Shown: piece after piece, positions 32,302 through 40,581 of the stretch
Position numbering within the stretch: the first letter of the stretch is position 1
How the letters are laid out: each line of letters begins with the position of its first letter
Assembly (NCBI GenBank): GCA_028554795.2
Contig: CM068825.1
Span: forward strand, 158,043,053-158,107,052
Reading direction: 5' to 3'
Length of the DNA stretch: 64,000 nt
Source: Sinohyriopsis cumingii
Taxonomy: Eukaryota > Mollusca > Bivalvia > Unionida > Unionidae
Program-made: the position numbers and the translations under genes
The notes under the pieces: model-generated
What the model saw: only the letters and a program-made list of their open reading frames with translations
Databases searched by the model: none
What the model was told of the DNA's origin: nothing

Positions 32302-33603
32302 CTAATAATCTAGAATGACTTCTCTCAAACTGTTGATTTCTATCGTATTATCGAATTCTGCATACAGGATGACGTTCACTGTCGCTGGTAGTTCTTTTGT
32401 AAACTGAAGTTCCACACGAATCTGGCCAGATTTTATAGGGTGGAAATGTTCCTCGTCGCTGCCTTGGTCTGGAGTGAAATCGAAAGCCCACAAAGCATAG
32501 CCTCCTGCATAATCCTCGTACTCAATGCCGTGACTGGTGTTGGTTCCTAACTGACCCGTGGCTTCGTACAGGGACAAGTACGATCTCAAGTAATTTTTGT
32601 TGGCAAAGTCAGGTTCGAAAGGTCGGGTACACAAGGTCTTGCCATCGCGACTGACTTTGATTTTCTTCACGTCGAAGTGTTGAAAGTTGAAAGGATTTTC
32701 TTTGAAGGCTCCGTTGAAGGCTGAATTCAGGACCATACCAAGGATTAAACGCTTGGGTAACTGTCCTTGAAACAGATGATCTTCGGTCATAGAATGCTGT
32801 CCCTTGGGAATGGTGAACGTTTTCACTTCCACACGTCGGATGGGATACTTGGCAGTCGTTCTGCTCAACGTTTGACTGATGTCGTTACCCACTTTGGGTA
32901 ACACTTCCACGTGTCGTACGTAGAGTTTGGCCTCATGGATTATGCTTTTAGGAGCCTTAGTAGAATCAGCAGCCTGCAAATGGAAAGCGGCACTGCTGCG
33001 ATTCAGTCTCAAGCGGACATTGACCCCGTTCAGCAAATACTTCTCTTGCAACCACATGTCCAAATGCAAACGATCCATCAGTTCTAAACTCTTTTTACCT
33101 AGGATTTTCTCTTCTCTTGCCTCAAAGCCGGAATTGCTTGTATCTATTGTGTCGAACTTGCCCGCTGTGTCAGGTACCCACAGCACACAGGCATTGAGAT
33201 GACTATCCTTGGCATCTGTTCCGTACGTCAAGAGATTTTCCAGGTAGGCACGGTAAGGGTAAGTATCCATGCTGCTGCTGACCAGTTTGTTATTCAAGTA
33301 CAAATCCACTGAGCTGAACAAGGAATGCATGAAATTGTTGACGGGAGCTATTTCGTCAGTGTCATCTACTCCACTATCATCTTTTTCTAGAACTTGGACT
33401 TTCAAGTACAAGTAACTGCTATTCAGATTGATGTAATCTTCGGGCTGTCCTTTGATTTCAAACTCGATGGGAGCGGAATCGGTCAATGAGGAGACGGGAT
33501 GAAATTCCACCCATTGGGATTCTTGCATGGTCATCATGGTGGGGGGCATGGCAAACAGATCCAGTTCCGTCTTGAAACAAGCGCAAGACTCTCGGTGCAT
33601 CAT
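32302..33603 (-). CDS. Major capsid protein, double jelly-roll (Polinton MCP)
   Basis: 433 codons, ATG at 33601-33603. The sequence has the hallmarks of the animal Polinton capsid protein, often labelled 'F54H12.2-like': NNFMHSLFSSVDLYLNNKLV, TYPYRAYLENLLTYG, YLLNGVNVRLRL, then AKYPIRRVEVKTFTIPKG, FNGAFKENPFNF and a final LYAEFDNTIEI. The family forms trimeric double-jelly-roll capsomers related to those of adenoviruses and phycodnaviruses. The frame is uninterrupted and of normal length. It sits between the core-like gene and the DHPSQ protein. Confidence 0.93.
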   Translation of the reverse strand: MMHRESCACFKTELDLFAMPPTMMTMQESQWVEFHPVSSLTDSAPIEFEIKGQPEDYINLNSSYLYLKVQVLEKDDSGVDDTDEIAPVNNFMHSLFSSVDLYLNNKLVSSSMDTYPYRAYLENLLTYGTDAKDSHLNACVLWVPDTAGKFDTIDTSNSGFEAREEKILGKKSLELMDRLHLDMWLQEKYLLNGVNVRLRLNRSSAAFHLQAADSTKAPKSIIHEAKLYVRHVEVLPKVGNDISQTLSRTTAKYPIRRVEVKTFTIPKGQHSMTEDHLFQGQLPKRLILGMVLNSAFNGAFKENPFNFQHFDVKKIKVSRDGKTLCTRPFEPDFANKNYLRSYLSLYEATGQLGTNTSHGIEYEDYAGGYALWAFDFTPDQGSDEEHFHPIKSGQIRVELQFTKELPATVNVILYAEFDNTIEINSLREVILDY

Positions 33604-33616
33604 TTTGTTCTGTGTT

Positions 33617-34036
33617 TCAATAATCGAAAACGTCTAAGTCTCGAACGGTTCTTCTTTTCTTGGCCTTTCTCGCTTGAAGTCTGGTGAAAGGGTGTTTTCT
33701 TCGTCGTCGTCTCTTTCTGCCTTGTCCTTGCTGAATGCCTGACTCGGTAGCGTGCAGGGCATTTATAGGTGTGTCTCGTCGGCCTAAAATGTCTTTACCC
33801 GTTTGCAGCAAGACATTTTTGCCTGCCCTCATGAAGGCTTCTTTAGGGTTTTGTTTGTCGATGATGACATTTTGGAGAAATTCTTTGCCTTGCGTCAGTG
33901 CCGCATCTTTCAAGGCGTGCAATCCGCGTGTCACCATCGGTTTCAACACCGGGGCCACCGAACGAAAGGCCGATTTTAACATGTCTCCTAAACCGTGTCC
34001 TCGCTGTCGTGCAACCCCTCGGTACACTGGATACAT
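33617..34036 (-). CDS. Basic core or pVI-like protein
   Basis: 139 codons. The N-terminus GHGLGDMLKSAFRSVAPVLK is an amphipathic helix after a Gly-rich start. The C-terminus carries strong basic clusters (RKRRRRRKHP, KAKKRR) that would act as nuclear localisation or DNA-binding signals. A small gene of this make-up between the two capsid genes is typical of Polintons and has been likened to adenovirus minor core/pVI proteins; here that is inferred from composition and position. It lies 13 bp before the capsid ATG and 3 bp after the penton gene. Confidence 0.75.
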   Translation of the reverse strand: MYPVYRGVARQRGHGLGDMLKSAFRSVAPVLKPMVTRGLHALKDAALTQGKEFLQNVIIDKQNPKEAFMRAGKNVLLQTGKDILGRRDTPINALHATESGIQQGQGRKRRRRRKHPFTRLQARKAKKRRTVRDLDVFDY

Positions 34037-34039
34037 GAC

Positions 34040-34978
34040 TTACGAGTCGTGAGAGAACCGTTTTCGAAAATGGAGTTTCACCGTGACTTTTCCTTTGGTG
34101 AATGGAATATTTTGTCCCAAATCTCCTTTTATAGTAATGTTGACTGTGTCCAAATACGACTTGCTGACGGGCAAATAGTGAGGATGGACAAATTCGCGGT
34201 GGACGTGATAAGTGTTTCCACCTTCCTCGTCAGCATTCGTGGCAGAATCCACTTTGAAAGGAATGACACGCAGTAACGGTACGGAGGTGTGTCCCACCAC
34301 GTTGTATTCCACCACATCGGAGTACACAAAGATCAAATTCAGTCCTTGGTTCAGTTCTACCGGGGTACGAAAATACTTGGTAAAAGTGTCGTTGTCGAAA
34401 ATGCCTGGTGATTCGCCTTTTTCTTCTACTTTCTTCCTCATCTCCATGTCACCGCCCAACATGTCAAACAATCCAGGACAAAATAAAATGGTTACGATTT
34501 TAGGCCGTTCAAATTTTATTAAGAAGCGACGAGCTACTTTGTGGTACTCCATGGTGATACTTTTGTTCTTGACATTGACACTCTTAAAAGCTTCCCCAAA
34601 CACACCATTAAACTTGGTAGCTATGGTGTTGACCAAATGTTGACCACTGAAATAATAGCCTGCGGGAATCACCAAGTTGTAGGTCCACGTTTTAGTTTTG
34701 TCATCATAGGTTTTATTGCTATATGTGCCAATCTTATCCAACTCTTGTTGCAATTGTGAGTCATGAACTTCCACCGTAAAAAAATTTTGATGGGTAATGA
34801 CATTGAGGACTTGGGTTGGGTGAATCATTTCTACCAAAGCCACTTCCCAATGGGCTTCGTGATCTAAGGGGATGGCTTGAGGTAATTTGGCCGTGTAACA
34901 GCACAACGTGTTATTGGGAAACACCTCCATGGAACTGTCACTGGGTAAGGTTAAGTAAAATTGGTTTTGGTGACTCAT
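34040..34978 (-). CDS. Minor capsid (penton-like) protein
   Basis: 312 codons, ATG at 34976-34978. Typical Polinton minor capsid features: N-terminal FYLTLPSDSSMEVFPNNTLC followed by HWEVALVEMIHP; a middle part with TYNLVIPAGYYFSG; and a C-terminal VNITIKGDLGQNIPF close to FRKRF. The family has a single jelly-roll fold like vertex pentons. It overlaps the upstream membrane-protein gene by 4 bp. Uninterrupted. Confidence 0.9.
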   Translation of the reverse strand: MSHQNQFYLTLPSDSSMEVFPNNTLCCYTAKLPQAIPLDHEAHWEVALVEMIHPTQVLNVITHQNFFTVEVHDSQLQQELDKIGTYSNKTYDDKTKTWTYNLVIPAGYYFSGQHLVNTIATKFNGVFGEAFKSVNVKNKSITMEYHKVARRFLIKFERPKIVTILFCPGLFDMLGGDMEMRKKVEEKGESPGIFDNDTFTKYFRTPVELNQGLNLIFVYSDVVEYNVVGHTSVPLLRVIPFKVDSATNADEEGGNTYHVHREFVHPHYLPVSKSYLDTVNITIKGDLGQNIPFTKGKVTVKLHFRKRFSHDS

Positions 34979-35385
34979 AATTCCAGAGTTCTGTGGCTGT
35001 CCGAGGGGTTAGTGGACGTCAGAGGCGTGTCTCCGCCCAAAATGGGGTTCTGGTTGTGGTTGTTGGAGTGGTGACTGGCACTGGCACTGGACACAACGTT
35101 CCCGTTCGAGGAGAATTTCAGGGAAGGATTGGGAAGCAGGTAACCGATGCAACTGCTCAATAAAATGGTCCACAATTGTTTGTCTCCTTGTTGCAAACTC
35201 AAATTGGCGATGGCTGCCCCGATGACACAATACACCACGAAGATTTGGCAGAAAAAGACGATTTGCGTTTTAGGCACACGTTCTCCACACCACACCCACA
35301 AGGGTTGTTTTTGTAAATCTTGCACAGAAGAACTAGGTGAAGAAGGAGTGGTCGACGTAGCTGCATCTGCTGAGTGAAAGGGCAT
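34975..35385 (-). CDS. Small conserved Polinton membrane protein
   Basis: 136 codons from the ATG at 35383-35385. Two hydrophobic segments are evident: IVFFCQIFVVYCVIGAAIA (about residues 42-60) and LWTILLSSCIGYLLPNP (about 71-87). They are separated by a short polar loop, with a Ser/Thr-rich N-terminus and an Asn/Ser-rich C-terminus. The LLSSxxGYLLPNP motif recurs in animal Polintons. Its role is unknown; a virion membrane or egress role would be speculation. Its stop codon overlaps the penton start. Confidence 0.82.
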   Translation of the reverse strand: MPFHSADAATSTTPSSPSSSVQDLQKQPLWVWCGERVPKTQIVFFCQIFVVYCVIGAAIANLSLQQGDKQLWTILLSSCIGYLLPNPSLKFSSNGNVVSSASASHHSNNHNQNPILGGDTPLTSTNPSDSHRTLEL

Positions 35386-35390
35386 GATGG

Positions 35391-36503
35391 TCACTTCTTC
35401 TTTTTATAGTCGATGACTTGCGAAGTGTCGATCCAAGAATCGAAACTGGGTGGATATCCTTTCCAACGTACTTTGACTTCTTTGACACATCGTTTGCCCA
35501 CTTTACGGGTTCTGCGTTCGAGAATGCTTTCGATGTCGTACACGTCGTCTTCTTTTTTGGTGACACGTTGTAACTCGGGCAAATAAAACGTTCCTTTGAG
35601 TACTTCTCCGTTCATGTCTTCCAATTTATAGACGGTAGGATGACGGCCATGCACTTGTCCAGTGACGCGAAACAATTCGGTCGTCCAGTTAGGTAAGTAA
35701 CCTTTGTCGAAAGTGCGTTTGGTTTTGCCAATGCGCACCCAATCTCCTACGGCCAACTCTCCACTTTTCTTGGGGACAGCCCTCGTCGGGGACGTACCCA
35801 ACAGGCGCTCAAACACCAGCACTTCGTTGTCGGGAGTCACGTCTTGCGGGGCACGTCCGATGCTTCGATGGTAAGATTGATTGTACGCTTGCACCAGGTG
35901 CGGTAAGATGTCGATGTACTTCAGAGTGTGGTGATGCGTAAAATATTTCCACATGCGTTCTTTCAAAGTGCGTTGAAAACGTTCCACGATGCTGGCTTTG
36001 GTTTCGGGATTCTCGGTGGTAAAAAAATGAATGTCACGTTTCTTTAATTCTTTTTGGAAAGCTTGGTTCAGAAATTCGGTGCCTTTGTCCGTTTGCCATC
36101 GAAGAGGGTGACGACCGCTTTGTTTCAACACCCGTTGCAGGGCTCGCACTAACTCGTTGCTCGATTTGGAAGTCAAGGGCACGACCCAGGCAAATTTGGA
36201 AAAGACGTCGATGACACAAAACAAATATTTGTAACCACGATTGTAGCTGGCCAAATGAGAGACATCGGCTAAATCGGCTTGCCATTGTTGATCGATGCCT
36301 TCCACTCGGGTGCGACTTCTGGCAAACTTGCGTCGAATGGGTTTGTGTAAAGTGTAGGTAGCTTGTTCTTGTAACCATCGTTGCACTTGAGGTAAACGGA
36401 GACTTTTCAGTCGAGTTTTAGCAGCACGATACAATTTTTGAACTCCTGCGTAACCTGCAGGATGCGAGGGATCGTAGTAAATGCTGGCTAAGACTTTTTC
36501 CAT
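35391..36503 (-). CDS. Retroviral-type integrase with C-terminal chromodomain (Polinton INT)
   Basis: 370 codons. The catalytic core has Asp77 (WQADLAD), Asp139 (QTDKGTEF) and Glu174 (ASIVERFQRT), an exact D,D(35)E spacing. A putative SH3-like DNA-binding region with GDWVRIGKTKRTFDKGYLPN follows. Residues about 323-366 form a chromodomain (YDIESILERR, then VKVRWKGYPPSFDSWID). Chromodomains on integrases of chromoviral retrotransposons bind methylated histone tails and steer insertion, so this one may target chromatin; that is inference. The 6-bp target duplication at the element ends is its expected footprint. Intact. Confidence 0.95.
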   Translation of the reverse strand: MEKVLASIYYDPSHPAGYAGVQKLYRAAKTRLKSLRLPQVQRWLQEQATYTLHKPIRRKFARSRTRVEGIDQQWQADLADVSHLASYNRGYKYLFCVIDVFSKFAWVVPLTSKSSNELVRALQRVLKQSGRHPLRWQTDKGTEFLNQAFQKELKKRDIHFFTTENPETKASIVERFQRTLKERMWKYFTHHHTLKYIDILPHLVQAYNQSYHRSIGRAPQDVTPDNEVLVFERLLGTSPTRAVPKKSGELAVGDWVRIGKTKRTFDKGYLPNWTTELFRVTGQVHGRHPTVYKLEDMNGEVLKGTFYLPELQRVTKKEDDVYDIESILERRTRKVGKRCVKEVKVRWKGYPPSFDSWIDTSQVIDYKKKK

Positions 36504-36527
36504 TTTTTTATTTTTTGTGTTGGTGTG

Positions 36528-37247
36528 TTAATAAGTCACCCACTCTTCGGTGATGCTACTTTGGGTGGGTCGAAAGGGTGGTTTGGAAACGGATTTACGT
36601 GTCCGATGGGCTACGGGAGTAGAAGTCGAAGGTAGTGGTGGTGGTGGTGGAGGTGGCAATGGAATGGCTTTGGTTTTCTTTTCTTTTTTCACTTCTGGTT
36701 TCCCTTCTTTCTTTTTCACTTCTGTCGAAGGAGGCGTGGACATCATCTTCTTAACCCAAGCTTTCATTTCTTCTCGTTGGGGTGTGGGGGACGGGGTCAA
36801 CAAGGATGCTGCAATCTTACTCGAAATGGGAGCTGCTGACGGTGTTTGAAACACTTCGCGCATCTCTTCTTCCTCAGGTCTTTGTGGGGTAGCATCTCTG
36901 GTGACCGTTGGGGATGACAGTAGTGGTGGTGGTGGTGGTGGTGGTAATGATGATGATGGTGCTGGACTTTTCATCAAGGTCTTAAAATCTTTCAGAGTGG
37001 GTAAAGCTGTTTCGTCTAAAGCTTTCTGGTGAAAGAGTTGCAGTCTTTGCAAGAGTTGACCGTACTTTTGCGATTTTTCTGTTTCGGACAAATCTTGGCG
37101 ATCCATCAAGGACTGCAATTCGTGTTGTAACTGGGACATCTCGCTCAAATTGGGATTGGGAGGTAAATGCGGGGTGCGTTGTTCTTGCCACCGATGGTAT
37201 TCCATCCATCGTTTGTAAGGCACTAAAGCTAGTTTTCGTCCTTCCAT
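36528..37247 (-). CDS. Pro-rich Polinton protein, function unknown
   Basis: 239 codons. A conserved-looking N-terminus (GRKLALVPYKRWMEYHRWQE) is followed by a coiled-coil stretch (about 35-75), then two poly-Pro tracts and a Lys/Glu-rich segment. The N-terminal KLALVPY pattern is familiar from other Polintons, where no function is known to me. A GATAAAAAGA TATA-like box lies 50 bp upstream (37291-37301). The low-complexity tail argues for a scaffold or adaptor role, but this is only a guess. Confidence 0.75.
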   Translation of the reverse strand: MEGRKLALVPYKRWMEYHRWQEQRTPHLPPNPNLSEMSQLQHELQSLMDRQDLSETEKSQKYGQLLQRLQLFHQKALDETALPTLKDFKTLMKSPAPSSSLPPPPPPPLLSSPTVTRDATPQRPEEEEMREVFQTPSAAPISSKIAASLLTPSPTPQREEMKAWVKKMMSTPPSTEVKKKEGKPEVKKEKKTKAIPLPPPPPPPLPSTSTPVAHRTRKSVSKPPFRPTQSSITEEWVTY

Positions 37248-37290
37248 GGGGTTGTCAGGGGTGAATTCTGAGATCTTGGGACTTCCGAGG

Positions 37291-37301
37291 GTCTTTTTAT
37301 C
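37291..37301 (-). promoter_or_regulatory. TATA-like box of the Pro-rich gene
   Basis: GATAAAAAGAC on the minus strand, 44-54 bp upstream of the ATG at 37247. The sequence overlaps the end of the preceding gene (stop at 37297-37299), so it is partly coding. Confidence 0.4.
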
Positions 37302-37683
37302 TTGCTCCCACCAGTCCTCCCAACATGGTTCCCAAGACTCCTTTCAGTATGGGGCCTAACAAGAGAGGTAAAATGCCTCCACGTTGGACCAACATCTTCT
37401 TTTTTTGACGAATGGGAATTTTCTTTTGAACCATTTTCCGAAGAACGTGACGATGTTTGCCTAAGCATTGTTTCTGGTGTTTGGACAAAGGGATCGTGCC
37501 TTTCAAAACGTTCAAACAACATTCGCACACGGTATCGATGACCTCTTTGGAGGCCATTTGAATGAGTTTTTTTCGTAGGGGTGGAGAAGCTTTGGACAGG
37601 ACAGATGACATGTCCCCATGTTTGGCTAAACGTGGTGGCAGTCCTTTCCTTTTCTTTCCTTGGGGTTTTTTGGAGGGTGACAT
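37297..37683 (-). CDS. Basic Polinton protein with QRGG(I/F)L motif and hydrophobic tail
   Basis: 128 codons. Lys/Arg-rich N-terminus, a helical central part with CECCLNVLKGTIPLSKHQKQ, and a C-terminal MLVQRGGILPLLLGPILKGV followed by Gly-rich hydrophobic sequence. The QRGG motif before a hydrophobic segment also occurs in the next upstream gene (QQRGGFLG). It resembles the (M/I/L)xGG-type cleavage sites of adenain proteases, so both may be processed by the element's protease. Similar small proteins are common in Polintons. A pVI- or membrane-active role is inference. Confidence 0.75.
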   Translation of the reverse strand: MSPSKKPQGKKRKGLPPRLAKHGDMSSVLSKASPPLRKKLIQMASKEVIDTVCECCLNVLKGTIPLSKHQKQCLGKHRHVLRKMVQKKIPIRQKKKMLVQRGGILPLLLGPILKGVLGTMLGGLVGAR

Positions 37684-37746
37684 TTTTTGCTTGTGGGTTC
37701 CGGGACATTCACCGAACAGACACTAACGTCGATGACTTAACGCACA

Positions 37747-37756
37747 CCCTTTTATC
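37747..37756 (-). promoter_or_regulatory. TATA-like box of the QRGG basic gene
   Basis: GATAAAAGGG on the minus strand, about 65-73 bp upstream of the ATG at 37683. Spacing is somewhat longer than for other genes in the element. Confidence 0.45.
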
Positions 37757-37767
37757 TTTTTTTGGGA

Positions 37768-37956
37768 CTATCGCTTTGTCATAAAGGTGACAATGTTTTT
37801 CCCAAAATCGCCAAGGAATCCTCCCCTTTGTTGACGCCTCTTTTTCTTGGAACGACTGTGTCTTTTCTTAGGGTAACGTCGATGCTTGGCTAAGCGCTTT
37901 GTCGGATGACGCGTCTGCCTTTGTCTCTTTCTTTTGTGGCTTCTTGGAGGTGACAT
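37768..37956 (-). CDS. Protamine-like basic core peptide with QRGGFLG motif
   Basis: 62 codons. Nearly half the residues are Arg/Lys/His (KRKRQRQTRHPTKRLAKHRR), followed by QQRGGFLGDFGKNIVTFM. The composition is that of a DNA-condensing core peptide, comparable to adenovirus mu/pX or pVII. The shared QRGG motif suggests processing by the adenain-like protease. A TATA box (TATAAAAAA, 37997-38005) lies about 45 bp upstream of the ATG, inside the 3' end of the neighbouring gene. Confidence 0.75.
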   Translation of the reverse strand: MSPPRSHKRKRQRQTRHPTKRLAKHRRYPKKRHSRSKKKRRQQRGGFLGDFGKNIVTFMTKR

Positions 37957-37996
37957 CTTTTACAAGTTCACTGATACCCCGACTTGGTCACAGGCC

Positions 37997-38005
37997 TTTT
38001 TTATA
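37997..38005 (-). promoter_or_regulatory. TATA box of the protamine-like gene
   Basis: AGTATAAAAAAGG on the minus strand, about 45 bp upstream of the ATG at 37956. Confidence 0.55.
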
Positions 38006-38978
38006 CTGGAACGCGTCGCCACTGATTGTCTTTACGTTTTATCAGTTTGAGGACAGGCATGACACGTCGTGCAGGGGTACGCAACGGACTAAATCGAGCC
38101 AGTTCTTGCTTGGACAAATCCAGTAAACTTTGTAACATCCCCGATCTTTCATGGACTTTGATTTTGGGAGAAGGTACTTTGTGAGCAGCAGCCACTGCCG
38201 CTAAATTGGAAGGTCCTGCCACTGGGGAAGTTCTTTTGGGGGTCATCAACGGAGAAGTTCTTGGTGTGATCAATGTCTCCAAGTACTCTTCAGTTCCTGG
38301 TGACATCAACGGAGAAGTGGACAAACGTGAGGCTGCCGGAGACGCAGTCACCGCCGTGGCCGGAGACGCAGTCACCGCCGTGGCAGGTCGTGGTTTGCGA
38401 GTGTAAGGTTGCGTCCTGGCCGAAGTGCCTCTCTTGCGACTAGTTTTCTTCTGTGGACTTTTCTTTTTCTGGGGACTTTTTTTCTGTTTCTTTTTCTGGG
38501 GGCTTCTTTTCTTTTTCCGGGGTGGTGTCTGGTAAGAGGAGGGTCCTGCCACTGGAGAAGTTATTCTTCTTGGGGACTTGGTCTTTTTCTTTTTCTTCTT
38601 GGGGCTTCGTTGGACTTTTGTCTTAGGGATACCTTTGGGGGCATTAGGATCCCATCTTAACAGTGAACGAATGATGACCCCTCCTAGAGTACCGCTCCCT
38701 CCAGGTTTCAAAATGATTTGTTTTTTGGTTTGAGTGTCGATGTGGGGATCGGCCAGTTGGACCAAAGCCACTTTGTTTCGATCGAAAAAGCGTTGGGTTT
38801 GATGAGGAATCTGAATGATTCCTTGGAGTAATTGACGTGCCGTCACCGTGAACCATCGTAAGACTTCTTTGAGACTAGCTTCTAAGACACGAGCTCGTGT
38901 TTGTGGATCTTTTTCTCGACTGATGCCATACAAGGCACGAATCAATTTGACGGGAAGATGCGACTGAAGGGACGTCAT
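38001..38978 (-). CDS. Lys/Pro-rich histone H1-like protein with conserved helical N-terminus
   Basis: 325 codons from the ATG at 38976-38978; upstream in-frame sequence is rejected because the TATA box at 39017-39024 lies 40 bp before this ATG. The first about 120 residues look structured (LLQGIIQIPHQTQRFFDRNK, then KKQIILKPGGSGTLGG). The rest is a long Lys/Pro/Ser repeat region (SPKKKKKKTKSPRR, SPQKKK repeats) with duplicated ATAVTASP and TSPVAGPS blocks. The tail resembles linker-histone tails and SPKK-type minor-groove binders. DNA packaging is a reasonable inference. Confidence 0.78.
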   Translation of the reverse strand: MTSLQSHLPVKLIRALYGISREKDPQTRARVLEASLKEVLRWFTVTARQLLQGIIQIPHQTQRFFDRNKVALVQLADPHIDTQTKKQIILKPGGSGTLGGVIIRSLLRWDPNAPKGIPKTKVQRSPKKKKKKTKSPRRITSPVAGPSSYQTPPRKKKRSPQKKKQKKSPQKKKSPQKKTSRKRGTSARTQPYTRKPRPATAVTASPATAVTASPAASRLSTSPLMSPGTEEYLETLITPRTSPLMTPKRTSPVAGPSNLAAVAAAHKVPSPKIKVHERSGMLQSLLDLSKQELARFSPLRTPARRVMPVLKLIKRKDNQWRRVPV

Positions 38979-39014
38979 GTTCACACTGTGTGAGGCAGAC
39001 GAAAAAGGGTCTGA

Positions 39015-39025
39015 GGTTTTTATAG
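39015..39025 (-). promoter_or_regulatory. TATA box of the H1-like gene
   Basis: CTATAAAAACC on the minus strand, about 40 bp upstream of the chosen ATG. It overlaps the 3' end region of the ATPase gene. Confidence 0.55.
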
Positions 39026-39031
39026 ATTTTT

Positions 39032-39775
39032 TTATGGGGAGTGAAATGAAGTCGAGGACGGAGACGTGTACAGGACAGGCCCTCCGTCTTGGCACCAGTG
39101 GTGAAACAAGTGGGTACGAAATCGCAAATCCTCGGGGGTCGTAGGTTTCAAATCGACGAGTAAATAGGCGTGTGGCGTTTGAGTGGCATCGTCGTACACC
39201 TGAGTCAGCCAAGGCGTCCCTAACTGTTTGGCTAAGACTTGCACTTGCGATTTATCTCGAGGGCTTTTAAACAAGACCACGTAATGCGCATTGAGACTGA
39301 TGGTGCGATGGGCTTTACTTTGTTGAAACAAATTTTGGGTGATGTAAACGACACTGGCATTACGGTGATGCCCTTTGCGCGTAAACCACAGTTTAATTTC
39401 TTCTTCGTCTTCTCCTAACATGTCGTCGAAAATGACCAAATGAGTTTGACGGGAGTCAGAGACGATGCCATCGTCTTGTTTAGGAATGCCTTCCACAAAC
39501 ACGATGGAATCGCCTTGACTTTCTCGCAAGAGGCTGTACGCCGATTGCCACTCTTTGTAACACCACACGATCCGTTGAGGGGGTCGATCGATCAAATGAT
39601 GTTTATGTTCGATCAAACGTTTGACGAATTCGGTTTTGCCTGAACCGCTAGGTCCAGCAATGAGCATGTTAAAGGGATGGCGAAGATACAAAGCCTCCCA
39701 ACTGGCACGATCTAAGTGTTCGTCGATGACTTTGACAGTAGAGGAAGAGGGAGCAGAGACAGCAGAGGTAGCCAT
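39032..39775 (-). CDS. Genome-packaging ATPase (A32/FtsK-HerA type)
   Basis: 247 codons from the ATG at 39773-39775, chosen because a perfect TATATAAA (39824-39831) lies about 50 bp upstream. The open frame runs 69 codons further but the extra part shows no family similarity. Walker A is GPSGSGKT (residues 41-48) and Walker B is LVIFDD (Asp117-Asp118). A sensor-like SVVYITQNLF (141-150) follows. These are the motifs of Polinton/adenovirus IVa2-poxvirus A32-type packaging ATPases that pump DNA into capsids. Intact. Confidence 0.93.
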   Translation of the reverse strand: MATSAVSAPSSSTVKVIDEHLDRASWEALYLRHPFNMLIAGPSGSGKTEFVKRLIEHKHHLIDRPPQRIVWCYKEWQSAYSLLRESQGDSIVFVEGIPKQDDGIVSDSRQTHLVIFDDMLGEDEEEIKLWFTRKGHHRNASVVYITQNLFQQSKAHRTISLNAHYVVLFKSPRDKSQVQVLAKQLGTPWLTQVYDDATQTPHAYLLVDLKPTTPEDLRFRTHLFHHWCQDGGPVLYTSPSSTSFHSP

Positions 39776-39823
39776 GGTGTGAGAAATGTCACTTGTGACA
39801 CGAAAAAACAAACAAGACAAGAG

Positions 39824-39853
39824 TTTATATACTTTTTTCAGAACACGTTTATT
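39824..39853 (-). promoter_or_regulatory. TATA box of the ATPase gene and AATAAA of the upstream gene
   Basis: TATATAAA at 39824-39831 (minus strand) serves the ATPase gene. AATAAA at 39848-39853 lies about 200 nt after the stop of the gene at 40055-40378 and is the only polyadenylation signal seen for the block to its right. This compact boundary probably separates two transcription units. Confidence 0.6.
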
Positions 39854-40054
39854 GAATGTTTTTTTCAAACATGAATACGAAAGACAAAAATACATAAAAG
39901 CCAAAGGCTTAAGTACAAGGATAAAAGGCACATGATAACGATGAACGTGGAATAAACACAAGTGTCTGTACAACAACCACATGTTTTGGGTAATGTTCTA
40001 ACCAGTTCTATAGTAGGGGGTAAGGTCACACAAGTGTCCTCCCGAAAGGGTCTT

Positions 40055-40378
40055 TCAGGTCTGTCCATGACAGTCCTGTCCTGGGTGACGGGTTCTTCTG
40101 GCACCGTCACTAACACGGGTTGAAAAGTAACTTTTTTCCTTGAACAACTCTCGTGCATACTGGGCCACTTCTTGGGTCCAAGCCTCAAAACCCCATTCTT
40201 TCCAGGCACGGACATCTGTCCAATGGGGATGTAAGTCGCAAGCTACACACACATCGTCATACACGTCTTGGGTAGCTAAAAGTTGACGAATCTTTTTTTC
40301 CTGTTGAGGTCGAGAAGTATCCAGATGAAAACGCAAGGCTTTGAGCAAAAGGAGTTTTTCGTGACCATTTAAGGCCAT
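40055..40378 (-). CDS. Hypothetical Polinton protein
   Basis: 107 codons from the ATG at 40376-40378, which overlaps the end of the next upstream gene by 10 bp. The N-terminal half is helical (LNGHEKLLLLKALRFHLD) with VYDDVCVACDLHPHWTD in the middle, a possible Cys/His site. The C-terminus is basic. I do not recognise the family. Confidence 0.6.
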   Translation of the reverse strand: MALNGHEKLLLLKALRFHLDTSRPQQEKKIRQLLATQDVYDDVCVACDLHPHWTDVRAWKEWGFEAWTQEVAQYARELFKEKSYFSTRVSDGARRTRHPGQDCHGQT

Positions 40379-40581
40379 TGAGGTGGTAAGTACTGATCGT
40401 AAAGAGTCCACAAAGAATCGGCTGGTAAACGAAATCCCAGAAAACAAGTCACTAAGACACACACCACTTGTCGTCCCAAATTGAATGGATAAAATTCTTG
40501 TAATAATTGATGGTAATGATCCACGGTTTGAATATGGTCATTGAGTTCCTTCCACGGAATCTGTTGGATTACATACGACAT
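40369..40581 (-). CDS. Small hypothetical Polinton protein
   Basis: 70 codons, ATG at 40579-40581. It contains a hydrophobic stretch QVVCVLVTCFLGFRLPADSL that may be a short membrane segment or a folded core. It overlaps both neighbours (start inside the gene to the right, end inside the gene to the left), which suggests tight transcriptional coupling. Function unknown. Confidence 0.55.
   Translation of the reverse strand: MSYVIQQIPWKELNDHIQTVDHYHQLLQEFYPFNLGRQVVCVLVTCFLGFRLPADSLWTLYDQYLPPQWP

Noticed and set aside
35399-35408. TATA box (CTATAAAAAG) for the small membrane-protein gene
   Set aside because: Only about 17-22 bp from the ATG and entirely within the last codons of the integrase (DYKKKK); spacing does not fit the other genes.
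39032-39212. N-terminal extension of the H1-like gene overlapping the ATPase
   Set aside because: It is antisense-free but lies in another frame of the ATPase coding sequence; the TATA box and the MTSLQ start favour 38978.
39776-39982. N-terminal extension of the packaging ATPase
   Set aside because: The 69 extra codons precede the TATA-supported ATG, contain the TATA box itself, and show no similarity to the ATPase family.
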